NCBI GenBank assembly: GCA_964651435.1
Contig: CAZYVU010000068.1
Location: 1-6,614 of the forward strand
Reading direction: 5' to 3'
DNA from: CAZYVU01 sp964651435
Lineage (GTDB): Bacteria; Desulfobacterota; Syntrophorhabdia; Syntrophorhabdales; CAYQXL01
Length of the DNA: 6,614 bases
Part shown: positions 1 through 6,149 of the stretch, one piece after another
Position numbering within the stretch: position 1 is the stretch's first letter
Layout: every line of letters begins with the position of its first letter
Made by a program: the position numbers and the translations under genes
Notes under the pieces: generated by a model
What the model saw: only the letters and a program-made list of their open reading frames with translations
The model's database searches: none
What the model was told of the DNA's origin: nothing

Positions 1-1255
1 CTGTGCGATCGGCATTACCCGTTCCCACGCTGGCAAGAGAGGAAAGGGTTGGGTTGGAAGGGTTGCCGTATCCGTTGTAGCCCGTGTAGTTCCGGATCCA
101 CTGGATACCGAACCTGATGGCCTTGTTTGCATCCCACAGCAGATTTGCGCCGTAGCTCTGGGTCATGTTGTAGTTATTGACCATAAGGTTCCGGGCATAG
201 TCGCTGGCGTTGTGTTTCAGGTAGCCGTAGTTGCCGTTCAGCTGAAGGGCGTTGGTGATCCACCATGACAGGTTCGCCTGGAGGCCGAACATTGTCGGGG
301 CGCCGTAGGTGCCATCGGGCCTCTGGTAGGAGGCGTAGTTGGAGTCATAGAGCCAGCCGCTGCCGTTCAGGTTCTGGCCGACGAAGAAGTTGCCGTTGAG
401 GAGGACGGCCATCGCTTTGTTACCCTGTTTTTCGGGAACGATGGGTACTGAATACCGGAGGGCGACAGCCCATGAGCTGAGGGTATCATCCTTGTAGTCA
501 TTGACGGCCGCGTTGACGTACGACATGCTCGTGCTGTTGGTCTTTCCGTAGTAGCCGCCCAATGCGAACTTCAGGTTGTGGGGGCCGATCTTGCCGCAAC
601 GGTCGGTCCAGTAGGCAACCTCGCCCTGGAATCCCGGCCAGCTGCTTCTGGCGAAGCCGTCATTATACTGACGGATGCCCTGATATCCCGACCACTCCGT
701 CGCGGAGGTGAGGCCGAACATGGCGTTGAACTCTTTCGTGAGGAAATAGCGGAAAGCGATCTGGGGAGTCCTGATACCCTTCAGGTACTGGGCATAGTCC
801 AGGATGCTGACCGTCGGGACGTAGTAGGGCATGCCCCACTGCTGCCACGCCTGGCCGATCAACAACTCTGCGGACTGCCAGTTCAATTTCATGAAGGCGT
901 GCCTGAGCTGGAATCCACCATACTGGTTGCCCGTTGACGTGCCGCGGAAGTCGCCTTCGATGAAGGCGCTCGTCTTGGCGCCCCACAGGTCGGGACCCTT
1001 GATGAGGAAGTTGAAACGGGTCTCAGCACCGCTCATGAAGGTGTTGCCGTACTCGTCGGCAAGGATCTTGACTCCGGATGAGCTTGACCGGGAAGCGTTG
1101 ACCGCGTCCGCGTTGGCGTTCTGTGAGGTCCAGCCGAGGTCGAACTTCACGAAGCCGCCGAATGTGACATCGTATCTGCTTGTCATGCTGCCTGCGTTGC
1201 TCACTACAGGAATAACGAGGAACAATGCAAGCATAACCAATACTAACTTCTTCAT
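1..1255 (-). CDS. DcaP-like outer membrane porin, partial (C-terminus beyond left edge)
   Basis: I translated this frame by hand from the ATG at 1255; it stays open to the window edge (418 residues, no stop). Residues 1-21 form a clear Sec signal peptide (MKK, then a hydrophobic run, ending SNA before GS). The mature part looks like a beta-barrel: alternating aromatic/polar strands and many Gly, Asn, Tyr and Trp. The stretch with GGFVKFDLGW (33-42), TRFNFLIKGP (79-88), FIEGDFRG (98-105), LRHAFMKLNW (117-126) and LLIGQAWQQWG (131-141) resembles the DcaP/porin superfamily of trimeric outer membrane channels for small anionic or dicarboxylic solutes. The substrate cannot be read from sequence. 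The start is supported by AGGAGG about 5 nt upstream. It is transcribed away from the aldolase gene by its own promoter. A generic Gram-negative porin of another subfamily is the alternative; an outer membrane barrel is nearly certain. Confidence 0.8.
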   Translation of the reverse strand, partial: MKKLVLVMLALFLVIPVVSNAGSMTSRYDVTFGGFVKFDLGWTSQNANADAVNASRSSSSGVKILADEYGNTFMSGAETRFNFLIKGPDLWGAKTSAFIEGDFRGTSTGNQYGGFQLRHAFMKLNWQSAELLIGQAWQQWGMPYYVPTVSILDYAQYLKGIRTPQIAFRYFLTKEFNAMFGLTSATEWSGYQGIRQYNDGFARSSWPGFQGEVAYWTDRCGKIGPHNLKFALGGYYGKTNSTSMSYVNAAVNDYKDDTLSSWAVALRYSVPIVPEKQGNKAMAVLLNGNFFVGQNLNGSGWLYDSNYASYQRPDGTYGAPTMFGLQANLSWWITNALQLNGNYGYLKHNASDYARNLMVNNYNMTQSYGANLLWDANKAIRFGIQWIRNYTGYNGYGNPSNPTLSSLASVGTGNADRT

Positions 1256-1333
1256 TCTTGCCTCCTTAAGTTTTTTTTTCGCATCCTTATACACTATTGT
1301 CGCCACTCCACCTCCCTTGATTAAGTTTTTTTA

Positions 1334-1362
1334 ATACTACCAACCCCCCTTGGACCTGTCAA
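1334..1362 (-). promoter_or_regulatory. Sigma70-type promoter of the porin gene
   Basis: Read on the minus strand, a perfect -35 TTGACA (1362-1357) is followed after exactly 17 nt by TAGTAT (1339-1334), 4 of 6 matches to TATAAT. The A/T-rich bases upstream of the -35 (about 1363-1390) could serve as an UP element. This predicts a start of transcription near 1327 and a leader of about 70 nt carrying the AGGAGG site. Such a strong promoter suits an abundant porin. Confidence 0.75.
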
Positions 1363-1393
1363 GCGAAAAATTAACATCTTTTAATAAAAAAAT

Positions 1394-1531
1394 GCGGGTT
1401 ATGGGTGATAGGTCATAGGTCAGGGGGAAACACTATGGAACTCTTTCCTTAATTAGATGTTTTGCCCATCACCCATAACCCATCGCCCATGACCCGTCTT
1501 TGGCATTTTGCCCATCACCCATAACCCCTCT
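1394..1531. repeat. Heptamer (CCCATNA) repeat cluster with inverted and direct copies
   Basis: Within the 317-bp gene-free stretch 1256-1572, the plus strand at 1465-1499 reads as five consecutive 7-mers: CCCATCA, CCCATAA, CCCATCG, CCCATGA, CCCGTCT. A second array starts at 1511 (CCCATCA, CCCATAA). The 22 nt at 1460-1481 recur exactly at 1506-1527. An opposite-orientation copy lies at 1396-1423; its 1396-1412 segment matches the reverse complement of 1465-1481 at 16 of 17 positions, so a 17-bp stem around a 52-nt loop is possible. No coding is apparent. The cluster sits between the two divergent promoters. Confidence 0.85.
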
Positions 1532-1535
1532 TTTG

Positions 1536-1544
1536 TGCTATACT
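1536..1544 (+). promoter_or_regulatory. Extended -10 promoter of the aldolase operon
   Basis: TATACT at 1539-1544 is preceded by TGC (1536-1538), an extended -10 arrangement. That fits the lack of a good -35, because the expected position (about 1516-1521) falls inside the heptamer repeat. The predicted transcription start near 1551 leaves a leader of roughly 20 nt containing the AAGGAGG site at 1561-1567. Confidence 0.55.
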
Positions 1545-1572
1545 GTCTACCAACTAATCCAAGGAGGGGAAC

Positions 1573-2424
1573 ATGGAACCGAAAGACGTACGGCTGCAAG
1601 GGTTGTTTCAAACATACGGGAAGACGATCATCCTGCCCTACGATCAGGGGCTTGAACACGGGCCCCGGGACTTCTTCAATGCCAGGTACGCCGAGGACCC
1701 CCTGCACATAATCGAGATCGCAAAGAAAGGGCGATACAATGCCGTCGCTCTCCATATCGGGAACGCGAGGCGCTATTTCAAGGACATGTACAACCAGGTA
1801 CCTCTTGTGCTCAAAGTGAACGGCAAGACGGAGATCCCCTCGGACGACGAACCGCTCTCGCCCATCACCGCCACCATCGACGAGGCGCTCCAGTTATCCG
1901 CCATCGCCGTGGGGTACACGCTGTACATCGGTTCGCCGAGACAGGATGAAGACATCGAGCAGTTCACCTACGTCCGCGAAGAGGCCCACAGGGCAGGTCT
2001 TCCCGTCATCGTCTGGTCCTACCCGAGAGGCCGCGAGATAGAGGCGAAAGGGGGCAAGAACAGCCTTTACGCCGTTGAATATGCCGCCCGCGTCGCCGCC
2101 GAGCTCGGCGCCGACATGATCAAGGTGAATGTTCCGAACCCGAAGAAGAATTCCGCCGTGCCGGCCCCGTATCGCGACTTCGAGACCGACCAGATGGAGG
2201 CCATCAAGCGGGTCATAGGTACAACCGGCGGCGTTCCCGTAATCTTCGCCGGCGGTGAGATGGTCTCCGACGAAGACCTCCTCGCCAAGGCCAGTCTGTG
2301 TATTCAGGCGGGAGGGTCGGGCTTCATCTTCGGACGCAATATCTGGCAGAGGCCGCTCGACAAGGCACTGGCGATCACCCGCAGCATCAAGGAAGTCATC
2401 AGAACGCAAAGGCCCAGGAGATAA
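1573..2424 (+). CDS. Class I fructose-bisphosphate aldolase, archaeal (DhnA/FbaB) type
   Basis: The 283-residue protein matches the compact archaeal-type class I aldolases that share a TIM barrel with DeoC/LacD (length is typical). It would split fructose 1,6-bisphosphate to dihydroxyacetone phosphate and glyceraldehyde 3-phosphate through a lysine Schiff base, without metal, in the cytoplasm. Visible landmarks are PYDQGLEHGP (22-31) with Asp24, SYPRG (149-153) with Tyr150 as likely acid/base, IKVN (183-186) with Lys184 as the probable Schiff-base lysine, and the phosphate-binding FAGGE (225-229) and FGRNIWQR (253-260). These correspond to Asp24, Tyr146 and Lys177 of the Thermoproteus tenax enzyme. 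The related aldolase that makes 2-amino-3,7-dideoxy-heptulosonate for aromatic amino acids is a possible alternative. The ATG start has AAGGAGG 5 nt upstream. It ends in TAA, 13 nt before archease, so the two are probably co-transcribed. Confidence 0.92.
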   Translation: MEPKDVRLQGLFQTYGKTIILPYDQGLEHGPRDFFNARYAEDPLHIIEIAKKGRYNAVALHIGNARRYFKDMYNQVPLVLKVNGKTEIPSDDEPLSPITATIDEALQLSAIAVGYTLYIGSPRQDEDIEQFTYVREEAHRAGLPVIVWSYPRGREIEAKGGKNSLYAVEYAARVAAELGADMIKVNVPNPKKNSAVPAPYRDFETDQMEAIKRVIGTTGGVPVIFAGGEMVSDEDLLAKASLCIQAGGSGFIFGRNIWQRPLDKALAITRSIKEVIRTQRPRR

Positions 2425-2437
2425 CAGGGAGGTCACC

Positions 2438-2845
2438 GTGGAACCCTTCAAGGTCCTCGACCATGACGCCGATGTCTGTCTCGAGGTCTACGGGACCTCA
2501 CGGGAAGAACTCTTTGAAAACGCCGCCGGAGCCATGCTCTCCCTCATCACCGATCCCCGGAAGGTCAGACCGGCGCTGGAAAAAATGATCATCGTCCCGG
2601 GCAACGGGGAGCTCCTCATCAATTTCCTCAATGAGCTCCTTTTTGTCTGGGATGTGGAGAGATTCATCCCCGCCGAAGTGACTGTCTCCTTTCAGGGAGA
2701 AGGCCTTACCGCCCTTATCAAGGGTGAGCCCTTCGACGAGGACAGGCACAGCATCGAAGTGGAACTAAAGGCGGTCACCTACCACAAGTTCGCCATAACC
2801 GAAACAGAGGGGAGATTCAAGGCTACCATTATTATAGACGTATAA
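2438..2845 (+). CDS. Archease, activator of the RtcB RNA ligase
   Basis: Archease is a small protein that speeds guanylylation and turnover of RtcB. The 135-residue product has the family signature throughout: LDHDADVCLEVYG near the N-terminus (metal-binding acidic motif with the DHDAD core), LLINFLNELLFVWDVE in the middle, and KAVTYHKFAI followed by the C-terminal IIIDV. The family's usual length is about 140. I chose the GTG at 2438, because AGGGAGG lies 5 nt upstream and homologues start just before the DH(T/D)AD motif. The same frame stays open upstream to 2255, but that part overlaps the aldolase and is not archease-like. Its position directly before rtcB is the classic archease-RtcB pairing and supports both calls. 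It ends in TAA. Confidence 0.93.
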   Translation: MEPFKVLDHDADVCLEVYGTSREELFENAAGAMLSLITDPRKVRPALEKMIIVPGNGELLINFLNELLFVWDVERFIPAEVTVSFQGEGLTALIKGEPFDEDRHSIEVELKAVTYHKFAITETEGRFKATIIIDV

Positions 2846-2871
2846 AGACCTGTCTCAGGTCTCAGGTCTCA
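2846..2871. repeat. GTCTCAG heptamer array just after archease
   Basis: GTCTCAG occurs at 2852-2858 and 2859-2865, followed by GTCTCA at 2866-2871. The first bases also make a perfect hairpin, AGACCTG (2846-2852), loop TCT, CAGGTCT (2856-2862). The second repeat copy offers an alternative partner. There is no T tract behind it, so a factor-independent terminator is not supported. Confidence 0.7.
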
Positions 2872-2908
2872 AGGAAGCGCAGGGAGCATCAGGGCCTTCT
2901 CCGGGTGT

Positions 2909-2945
2909 TTTGACCTGGAACTTGAAACGTGGAACCTGGAACCTT
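2909..2945. repeat. TGGAACC-type heptamer array before rtcB
   Basis: Consecutive 7-mers run TTTGACC (2909), TGGAACT (2916), TGAAACG (2923), TGGAACC (2930), TGGAACC (2937). The segment 2923-2945 matches 5172-5194 in another spacer at 21 of 23 positions in the same orientation, making it a dispersed repeat family. It ends a few bases before the rtcB ribosome binding site. Confidence 0.75.
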
Positions 2946-2965
2946 CTTTTCAGGGAGGGTGCGGC

Positions 2966-4417
2966 ATGAGCGAAGAAAAAGTGAAGCTCGAGAAGCTCGA
3001 TGAGAACCGTTATGTCGTCAGGAGGACCGGGGCTATGCGGGTTGACGGTATCGTCTACATCGATGAGGAACTGCTCGGATATCTCGGCACCGATGAAAGC
3101 ATCCAGCAGGTCCGGAACGTAGCCACCCTTCCCGGGATAGTCAGGGCCTCCCTTGCCATGCCCGACATCCATTGGGGCTATGGCTTTCCCATAGGCGGGG
3201 TGGCGGCTTTCGACGTCGATGAGGGGGTCATTTCTCCCGGCGGTGTCGGCTACGATATCAACTGAGGGGTCCGTCTCGTGCGCTCCGTGCTGAGTGCGAA
3301 GGATGTGAAGGAAAGGCTGCCCGCCATCGTCGAGGGCCTCTTTCGGAATGTTCCGAGCGGCCTCGGCTCCCGCCGCAAGGATCTGAAGCTCTCTCACGGC
3401 GAACTGAAAGGCGTTCTCAAAAAGGGGGCGCGCTGGGCAATAGCAAATGGTTTCGGCACCCAATCCGATCTCGAACACATCGAGGATCAGGGCTGCCTCG
3501 ATGAGGCCGATCCCGATGCTGTTTCCGACAGGGCATACGAACGGGGGAAAGACCAGCTCGGCACTGTCGGCAGCGGGAACCATTTCGTCGAGGTGGGCTA
3601 TGTCGCGGAGATATTCGATGACGAGGCAGCCCGGGTCTTCGGCCTCTTCCGTGACCAGACCACCATCATGATCCATACCGGGTCGCGCGGTCTCGGTTAC
3701 CAGGTGTGTGATGAATCCATACGGCAGATGCTGCCCGCCGCCGCGAAATACGGCATAGATCTCGTCGACAGGCAGCTGTGCTGCGCCCCGCTCACCTCCC
3801 CGGAGGGACACCGCTATTTTTCGGCCATGGCCGCCGCCGCGAACTACGCCTTCGCGAACCGTCAGCTCATAACCCACTGGGTCCGTGAGACATTCGAAGA
3901 GGTATTCGCCGCAAGTGCCTCTTCGCTCGGCCTCGGACTCGTCTATGACGTATGCCACAACATAGCCAGGAAGGAAACACACCGGATGGAGGGCAAGGAT
4001 GTGACGCTCTGTGTCCACCGCAAAGGAGCCACAAGGGCCTTCCCCCCGCACCACCGCCTCGTCCCCGACAGGTTGAGGGAGGTGGGCCAACCCGTTCTCG
4101 TTCCCGGCGACATGGGCAGGGCCTCCTATGTCCTGGCGGGAACACAGCAGGCCATGGACGAGACCTTTGGAAGCACCTGTCACGGCGCAGGCAGGATCAT
4201 GAGCAGGAGTGCGGCCCTGAGATCCGCCAGGGGGCGGTCGATCATCAGGGAAATGGAAGAACGCGGTGTCTGTGTGAGAGCGGCCAGCAAGGCAACCCTC
4301 GCGGAGGAGATGCCCGAGGCCTACAAGGACGTCTCGAAAGTGGTTGAGGTCGTCCACAGGGCGGGAATATCCCGGCTCGTGGCAAAGATCGTACCTCTCG
4401 GATCCATCAAGGGATAA
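2966..4417 (+). CDS. rtcB: RtcB RNA-splicing ligase with in-frame TGA at the active-site Cys codon (candidate selenoprotein)
   Basis: RtcB joins 2',3'-cyclic phosphate (or 3'-phosphate) RNA ends to 5'-hydroxyl ends using GTP and two Mn(II) ions. The reading frame from ATG 2966 (AGGGAGG 7 nt upstream) to TAA 4415-4417 is continuous over 483 codons apart from one TGA at codon 100 (3263-3265), in the context GYDIN-TGA-GVRLVRSV. RtcB proteins have GYDINCGVRL here, so the TGA replaces the metal-bridging Cys. The remaining active-site residues are present: Asp97, Asn205 and His206 (GSGNHFVEV), His237 (HTGSRGLG), His331 (VCHNIAR) and His406 (TCHGAGR, the guanylylated histidine). Each is offset by 2-3 from P. 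horikoshii Asp95, Asn202, His203, His234, His329 and His404. Length matches the family (481 in P. horikoshii). No other frameshift or stop exists, which argues against decay. Selenocysteine is the favoured reading; a one-base error is the alternative. A plain gene caller would split it into 2966-3265 and 3278-4417. Confidence 0.88.
3272..3305 (+). promoter_or_regulatory. Candidate bacterial SECIS hairpin in rtcB
   Basis: Directly after the TGA, the upper stem pairs 3279-3285 with 3292-3298 (7 pairs, two of them G-U). It closes a 6-nt loop, CGTGCT (3286-3291), with G in the second position. Below a 2x2 internal mismatch (3277-3278 against 3299-3300), five further pairs join 3272-3276 with 3301-3305. 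Twenty nucleotides separate the TGA from the loop. The published bSECIS model asks for a loop of 3-14 nt, G in its first two positions and a UGA-to-loop distance of 16-37 nt; all are met. The fold was done by eye, without an energy calculation. Confidence 0.55.
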
Positions 4418-4564
4418 GGACCGTTGCAACCGCTCGAGCCGCTTGAGCGTTCAGGAACTCGCCATTCCAGGAAGACCCTCTGTGTCCTTCCGCAGGAACG
4501 ACGTTTCTTGTTTGTTTTTTACGTTCAAGCGGTCTAAGCGGCTCAAACGGTTGCAACGGTCCTT
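4416..4564. repeat. Large inverted repeat built from 9-nt repeats, between rtcB and the adenosyltransferase gene
   Basis: The 17 nt at 4416-4432 are the exact reverse complement of 4548-4564. Pairing continues to 4444/4536 with two mismatches (27 of 29). Each arm is itself a degenerate tandem array of period 9. The right arm reads GTTCAAGCG (4523), GTCTAAGCG (4532), GCTCAAACG (4541), GTTGCAACG (4550). The left arm reads CGTTGCAAC (4422), CGCTCGAGC (4431), CGCTTGAGC (4440). The left arm begins inside the TAA stop of rtcB. The 91-nt centre contains a small GGAAG/CTTCC pairing (4470-4474 with 4487-4491) and a T-rich run (4503-4520), with no gene apparent. Confidence 0.8.
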
Positions 4565-4585
4565 GTAATAGTGGTATTAACTGGT

Positions 4586-5113
4586 ATGGCGGACAGGGAA
4601 GGACTTATCGTTGTCTTTACCGGCGACGGGAAGGGGAAGACCACGGCGGCGCTTGGCATAGCCCTCCGCGCTCTCGGCCGTGGTCAGAGAACGGCCATCT
4701 TCCAGTTCATGAAAGGCCGGGAGAGATCGGGCGAGCAGATGCTCGACAGGAACACCATCCCCCTTATCGAGGTCCACGCTTTCGGCGCCGGGTTCCTGAG
4801 GGAAGGTGACGATCCGGCACCCCATCGCACGGCTGCCGAAGAGGGTTGGCGGGCCGTCGAAGAGGAACTCTCCTCGGGCAGCGCCGACATCGTTGTCCTC
4901 GACGAGATATCCCATGCCGTCAACAACGGCCTCATCCCCGCGGGGCAGATCGTTCGATCGCTCAGCAGCAGAAGAGCCGGCCTCCACGTGGTCCTCACCG
5001 GCCGAAACATGCCCCCCGACCTCATTGACATCGCCGACATGGTCACGGACATGAAAGAGATCCGCCACCCCTACCACACCGGTAGGGGGCCCGTGGAAGG
5101 AATAGACTACTGA
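4586..5113 (+). CDS. cobO: Cob(I)alamin adenosyltransferase (CobA/CobO/BtuR family)
   Basis: The 175-residue product transfers the adenosyl group of ATP to cob(I)alamin (or cobinamide) to make the coenzyme form of B12. It has the family's order of motifs: a short lead into VVFTGDGKGKTTAALG (9-24) with the P-loop at 13-20, FQFMKG (39-44), the Walker B-like VVLDEIS (103-109), VVLTGR (135-140) and the C-terminal GIDY ending typical of CobO/BtuR (about 175-200 residues). I chose the ATG at 4586. A GTG at 4571 in the same frame would add five residues, but neither start has a convincing ribosome binding site. The gene is 168 nt from rtcB across the inverted repeat, so co-transcription is uncertain. 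I see no B12 riboswitch upstream and no other cobalamin genes nearby. It ends in TGA. Confidence 0.9.
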   Translation: MADREGLIVVFTGDGKGKTTAALGIALRALGRGQRTAIFQFMKGRERSGEQMLDRNTIPLIEVHAFGAGFLREGDDPAPHRTAAEEGWRAVEEELSSGSADIVVLDEISHAVNNGLIPAGQIVRSLSSRRAGLHVVLTGRNMPPDLIDIADMVTDMKEIRHPYHTGRGPVEGIDY

Positions 5114-5157
5114 TGTGACGCTCCCTCTGGAACGATGGGTTCAGGTCGCTTTCATGC

Positions 5158-5205
5158 TGGAAGACGGAGCCTGAAACATGGAACCTTGAACCTTAAACCG
5201 TCTTC
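5158..5205. repeat. TGGAACC-type heptamer array with flanking inverted repeat, between convergent genes
   Basis: Six 7-mers run in phase: TGGAAGA (5158), CGGAGCC (5165), TGAAACA (5172), TGGAACC (5179), TTGAACC (5186), TTAAACC (5193). GAAGACGG (5160-5167) pairs exactly with CCGTCTTC (5198-5205), leaving a 30-nt loop. This stem sits between the convergent adenosyltransferase and EamA genes and overlaps the EamA stop. A bidirectional terminator role is conceivable, but the loop is long and no T tract follows. Confidence 0.65.
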
Positions 5206-6109
5206 ACCTCCTCGCCAGGTAGACGCTCACAAAAATGATCGCTCCCCCGATGAGCTGGGAGAAATGGAGGGTCTCGTCTAGAACGAAGTAGGCCGCCAGC
5301 GCCGTGAAGACGGGAACGCAATACTGGTAGACCATGGTGCGGGAAACCCCTATCCGTGCAACCCCCCGGTACCAGAGGAAGAAGGCGACAACGGTCGAGA
5401 GAACGATGGAGAAAACGATGATGAGCCAACCCGTCATGGAAAGACGCCCGAGTTCGCCCGCGTCGAAGAAGGTTGGCACGAAAAACGAAAGGAGAACGGA
5501 GCCGGCCGTCATGCTCCACGCCGTCACCTTCAACGGGGAGTGTCTTTCGAGGAGCGGCTTCGACAGTATGGTGTAAAGTGCCCAGAGAAGGCTGGCGAAG
5601 AGCGCGAGAACATTTCCGGCAACGTCACCCTGCATGAAGACGTTCCAGTCGCCCTTCGTCATGAGAATGTAGACACCCGCAAATCCGGTGACAATGGCAA
5701 GGATCCTCTTCTTCATGAATCTCTCGTAGCCGAAGAGACTGCTCAGGAAACTGCCGTAGATGGGGGACATATTTATGAGGATCCCCACGTTGACGGCGGA
5801 GGTGTATTTCAGGGCGAAGGTGAAAACGAACTGGTAGACGGCGACACCCACCGCCCCCAGCAGTGTGAGCCTCCACATGTCCCGGGGAGGCACCTTTACA
5901 TCTTCGAGAAAAAAGAGTAAAAGAAATAGAAGAAGGCTCCCCGTGATGAACCGCACCAGTATAAGGTTCACCGGGGACAGGTCGTTAAGAAGATACTTGA
6001 CGGCCACGAGGTTCACACCCCAGATAACAGAGACACTGAGGAGCAGGATATCTGACAGGCGTTCACGTTCCACGCAGTTATTCTTAATTGCCGTGAAATG
6101 CTTTGTCAA
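5204..6109 (-). CDS. EamA/DMT-superfamily membrane transporter
   Basis: This is a ten-helix inner-membrane permease of the drug/metabolite transporter superfamily, made of two EamA repeats. The first runs from SVIWGVNLVAVKYLL (27-41) through SPIYGSFLSSLFGYE (115-129) and ends in GFAGVYIL (142-149). The second runs from LALFASLLWALYTILSK (168-184) through PVFTALAAYFVLDE (266-279) and ends in IGGAIIFVSVYL (287-298). The conserved Pro...Glu pairs (Pro116/Glu129 and Pro266/Glu279) and the RFITG motif (53-57) are typical. Members export amino acids, purines or other metabolites; the substrate cannot be read here. The maximal frame begins with TTG at 6109, but that TTG is part of a perfect TTGACA -35 box, so the GTG at 6073 (protein shorter by 12 residues, first helix 7 residues in) may be the real start. 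Neither has a good ribosome binding site. The gene ends in TGA and is divergent from pyrF. Confidence 0.88.
   Translation of the reverse strand: MTKHFTAIKNNCVERERLSDILLLSVSVIWGVNLVAVKYLLNDLSPVNLILVRFITGSLLLFLLLFFLEDVKVPPRDMWRLTLLGAVGVAVYQFVFTFALKYTSAVNVGILINMSPIYGSFLSSLFGYERFMKKRILAIVTGFAGVYILMTKGDWNVFMQGDVAGNVLALFASLLWALYTILSKPLLERHSPLKVTAWSMTAGSVLLSFFVPTFFDAGELGRLSMTGWLIIVFSIVLSTVVAFFLWYRGVARIGVSRTMVYQYCVPVFTALAAYFVLDETLHFSQLIGGAIIFVSVYLARR
6081..6109 (-). promoter_or_regulatory. Possible promoter of the EamA transporter gene
   Basis: On the minus strand TTGACA (6109-6104) is followed after 17 nt by TAAGAA (6086-6081), with AAGAAT at an 18-nt spacing. The -35 is perfect and the -10 poor. 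If used, transcription would begin near 6074, at or next to the GTG at 6073, implying a leaderless or very short-leader mRNA and excluding the upstream TTG start. Confidence 0.4.
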
Positions 6110-6149
6110 CCGTTAACCACGAGAAGTCACAATAATGATGGAGAGTGCG

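Noticed and set aside
831..1334. Plus-strand open frames at 578-937 and 831-1334
   Set aside because: They lie opposite the porin gene, which has a signal peptide, a ribosome binding site and a strong promoter; the plus-strand products resemble nothing.
1394..1531. CRISPR array
   Set aside because: The repeat units are 7 nt and contiguous with no unique spacers between them.
2255..2437. N-terminal extension of the archease frame
   Set aside because: It overlaps the aldolase C-terminal coding region, has low-complexity Arg/Ser-rich content, and a good ribosome binding site with GTG at 2438 starts the protein where the family normally starts.
2966..3265. Treating rtcB as two genes or a decayed pseudogene (2966-3265 and 3278-4417)
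   Set aside because: The frame is the same on both sides, there is no other lesion, all remaining catalytic residues are intact, and the stop falls precisely on the conserved Cys column. A restart at GTG 3278 would give a fragment without the metal-binding Asp/Cys region.
3263..3265. Genome-wide reassignment of TGA to a sense codon
   Set aside because: The adenosyltransferase gene (5111-5113) and the EamA gene (5204-5206, minus) both end at TGA exactly where the family C-terminus is expected.
2855..4429. Long minus-strand open frame (524 codons) opposite rtcB
   Set aside because: It is an antisense shadow of the rtcB coding sequence in GC-rich DNA. Its translation is Gly/His/Asp-rich without family motifs, while the plus strand encodes a recognisable enzyme.
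4344..4568. Small open frame across the rtcB end and the inverted repeat
   Set aside because: It runs out of frame through rtcB and then through repeat arms; no ribosome binding site or protein-like pattern.
4418..4585. Cobalamin riboswitch before the adenosyltransferase gene
   Set aside because: No B12-box-like GCCACTG element was found; the spacer is taken up by the inverted repeat.
6103..6133. pyrF promoter from TTGTCA (6103-6108) and CACAAT (6128-6133)
   Set aside because: The spacing is 19 nt, and the predicted transcription start would leave only about 10 nt before the ATG, cutting into the likely ribosome binding site.
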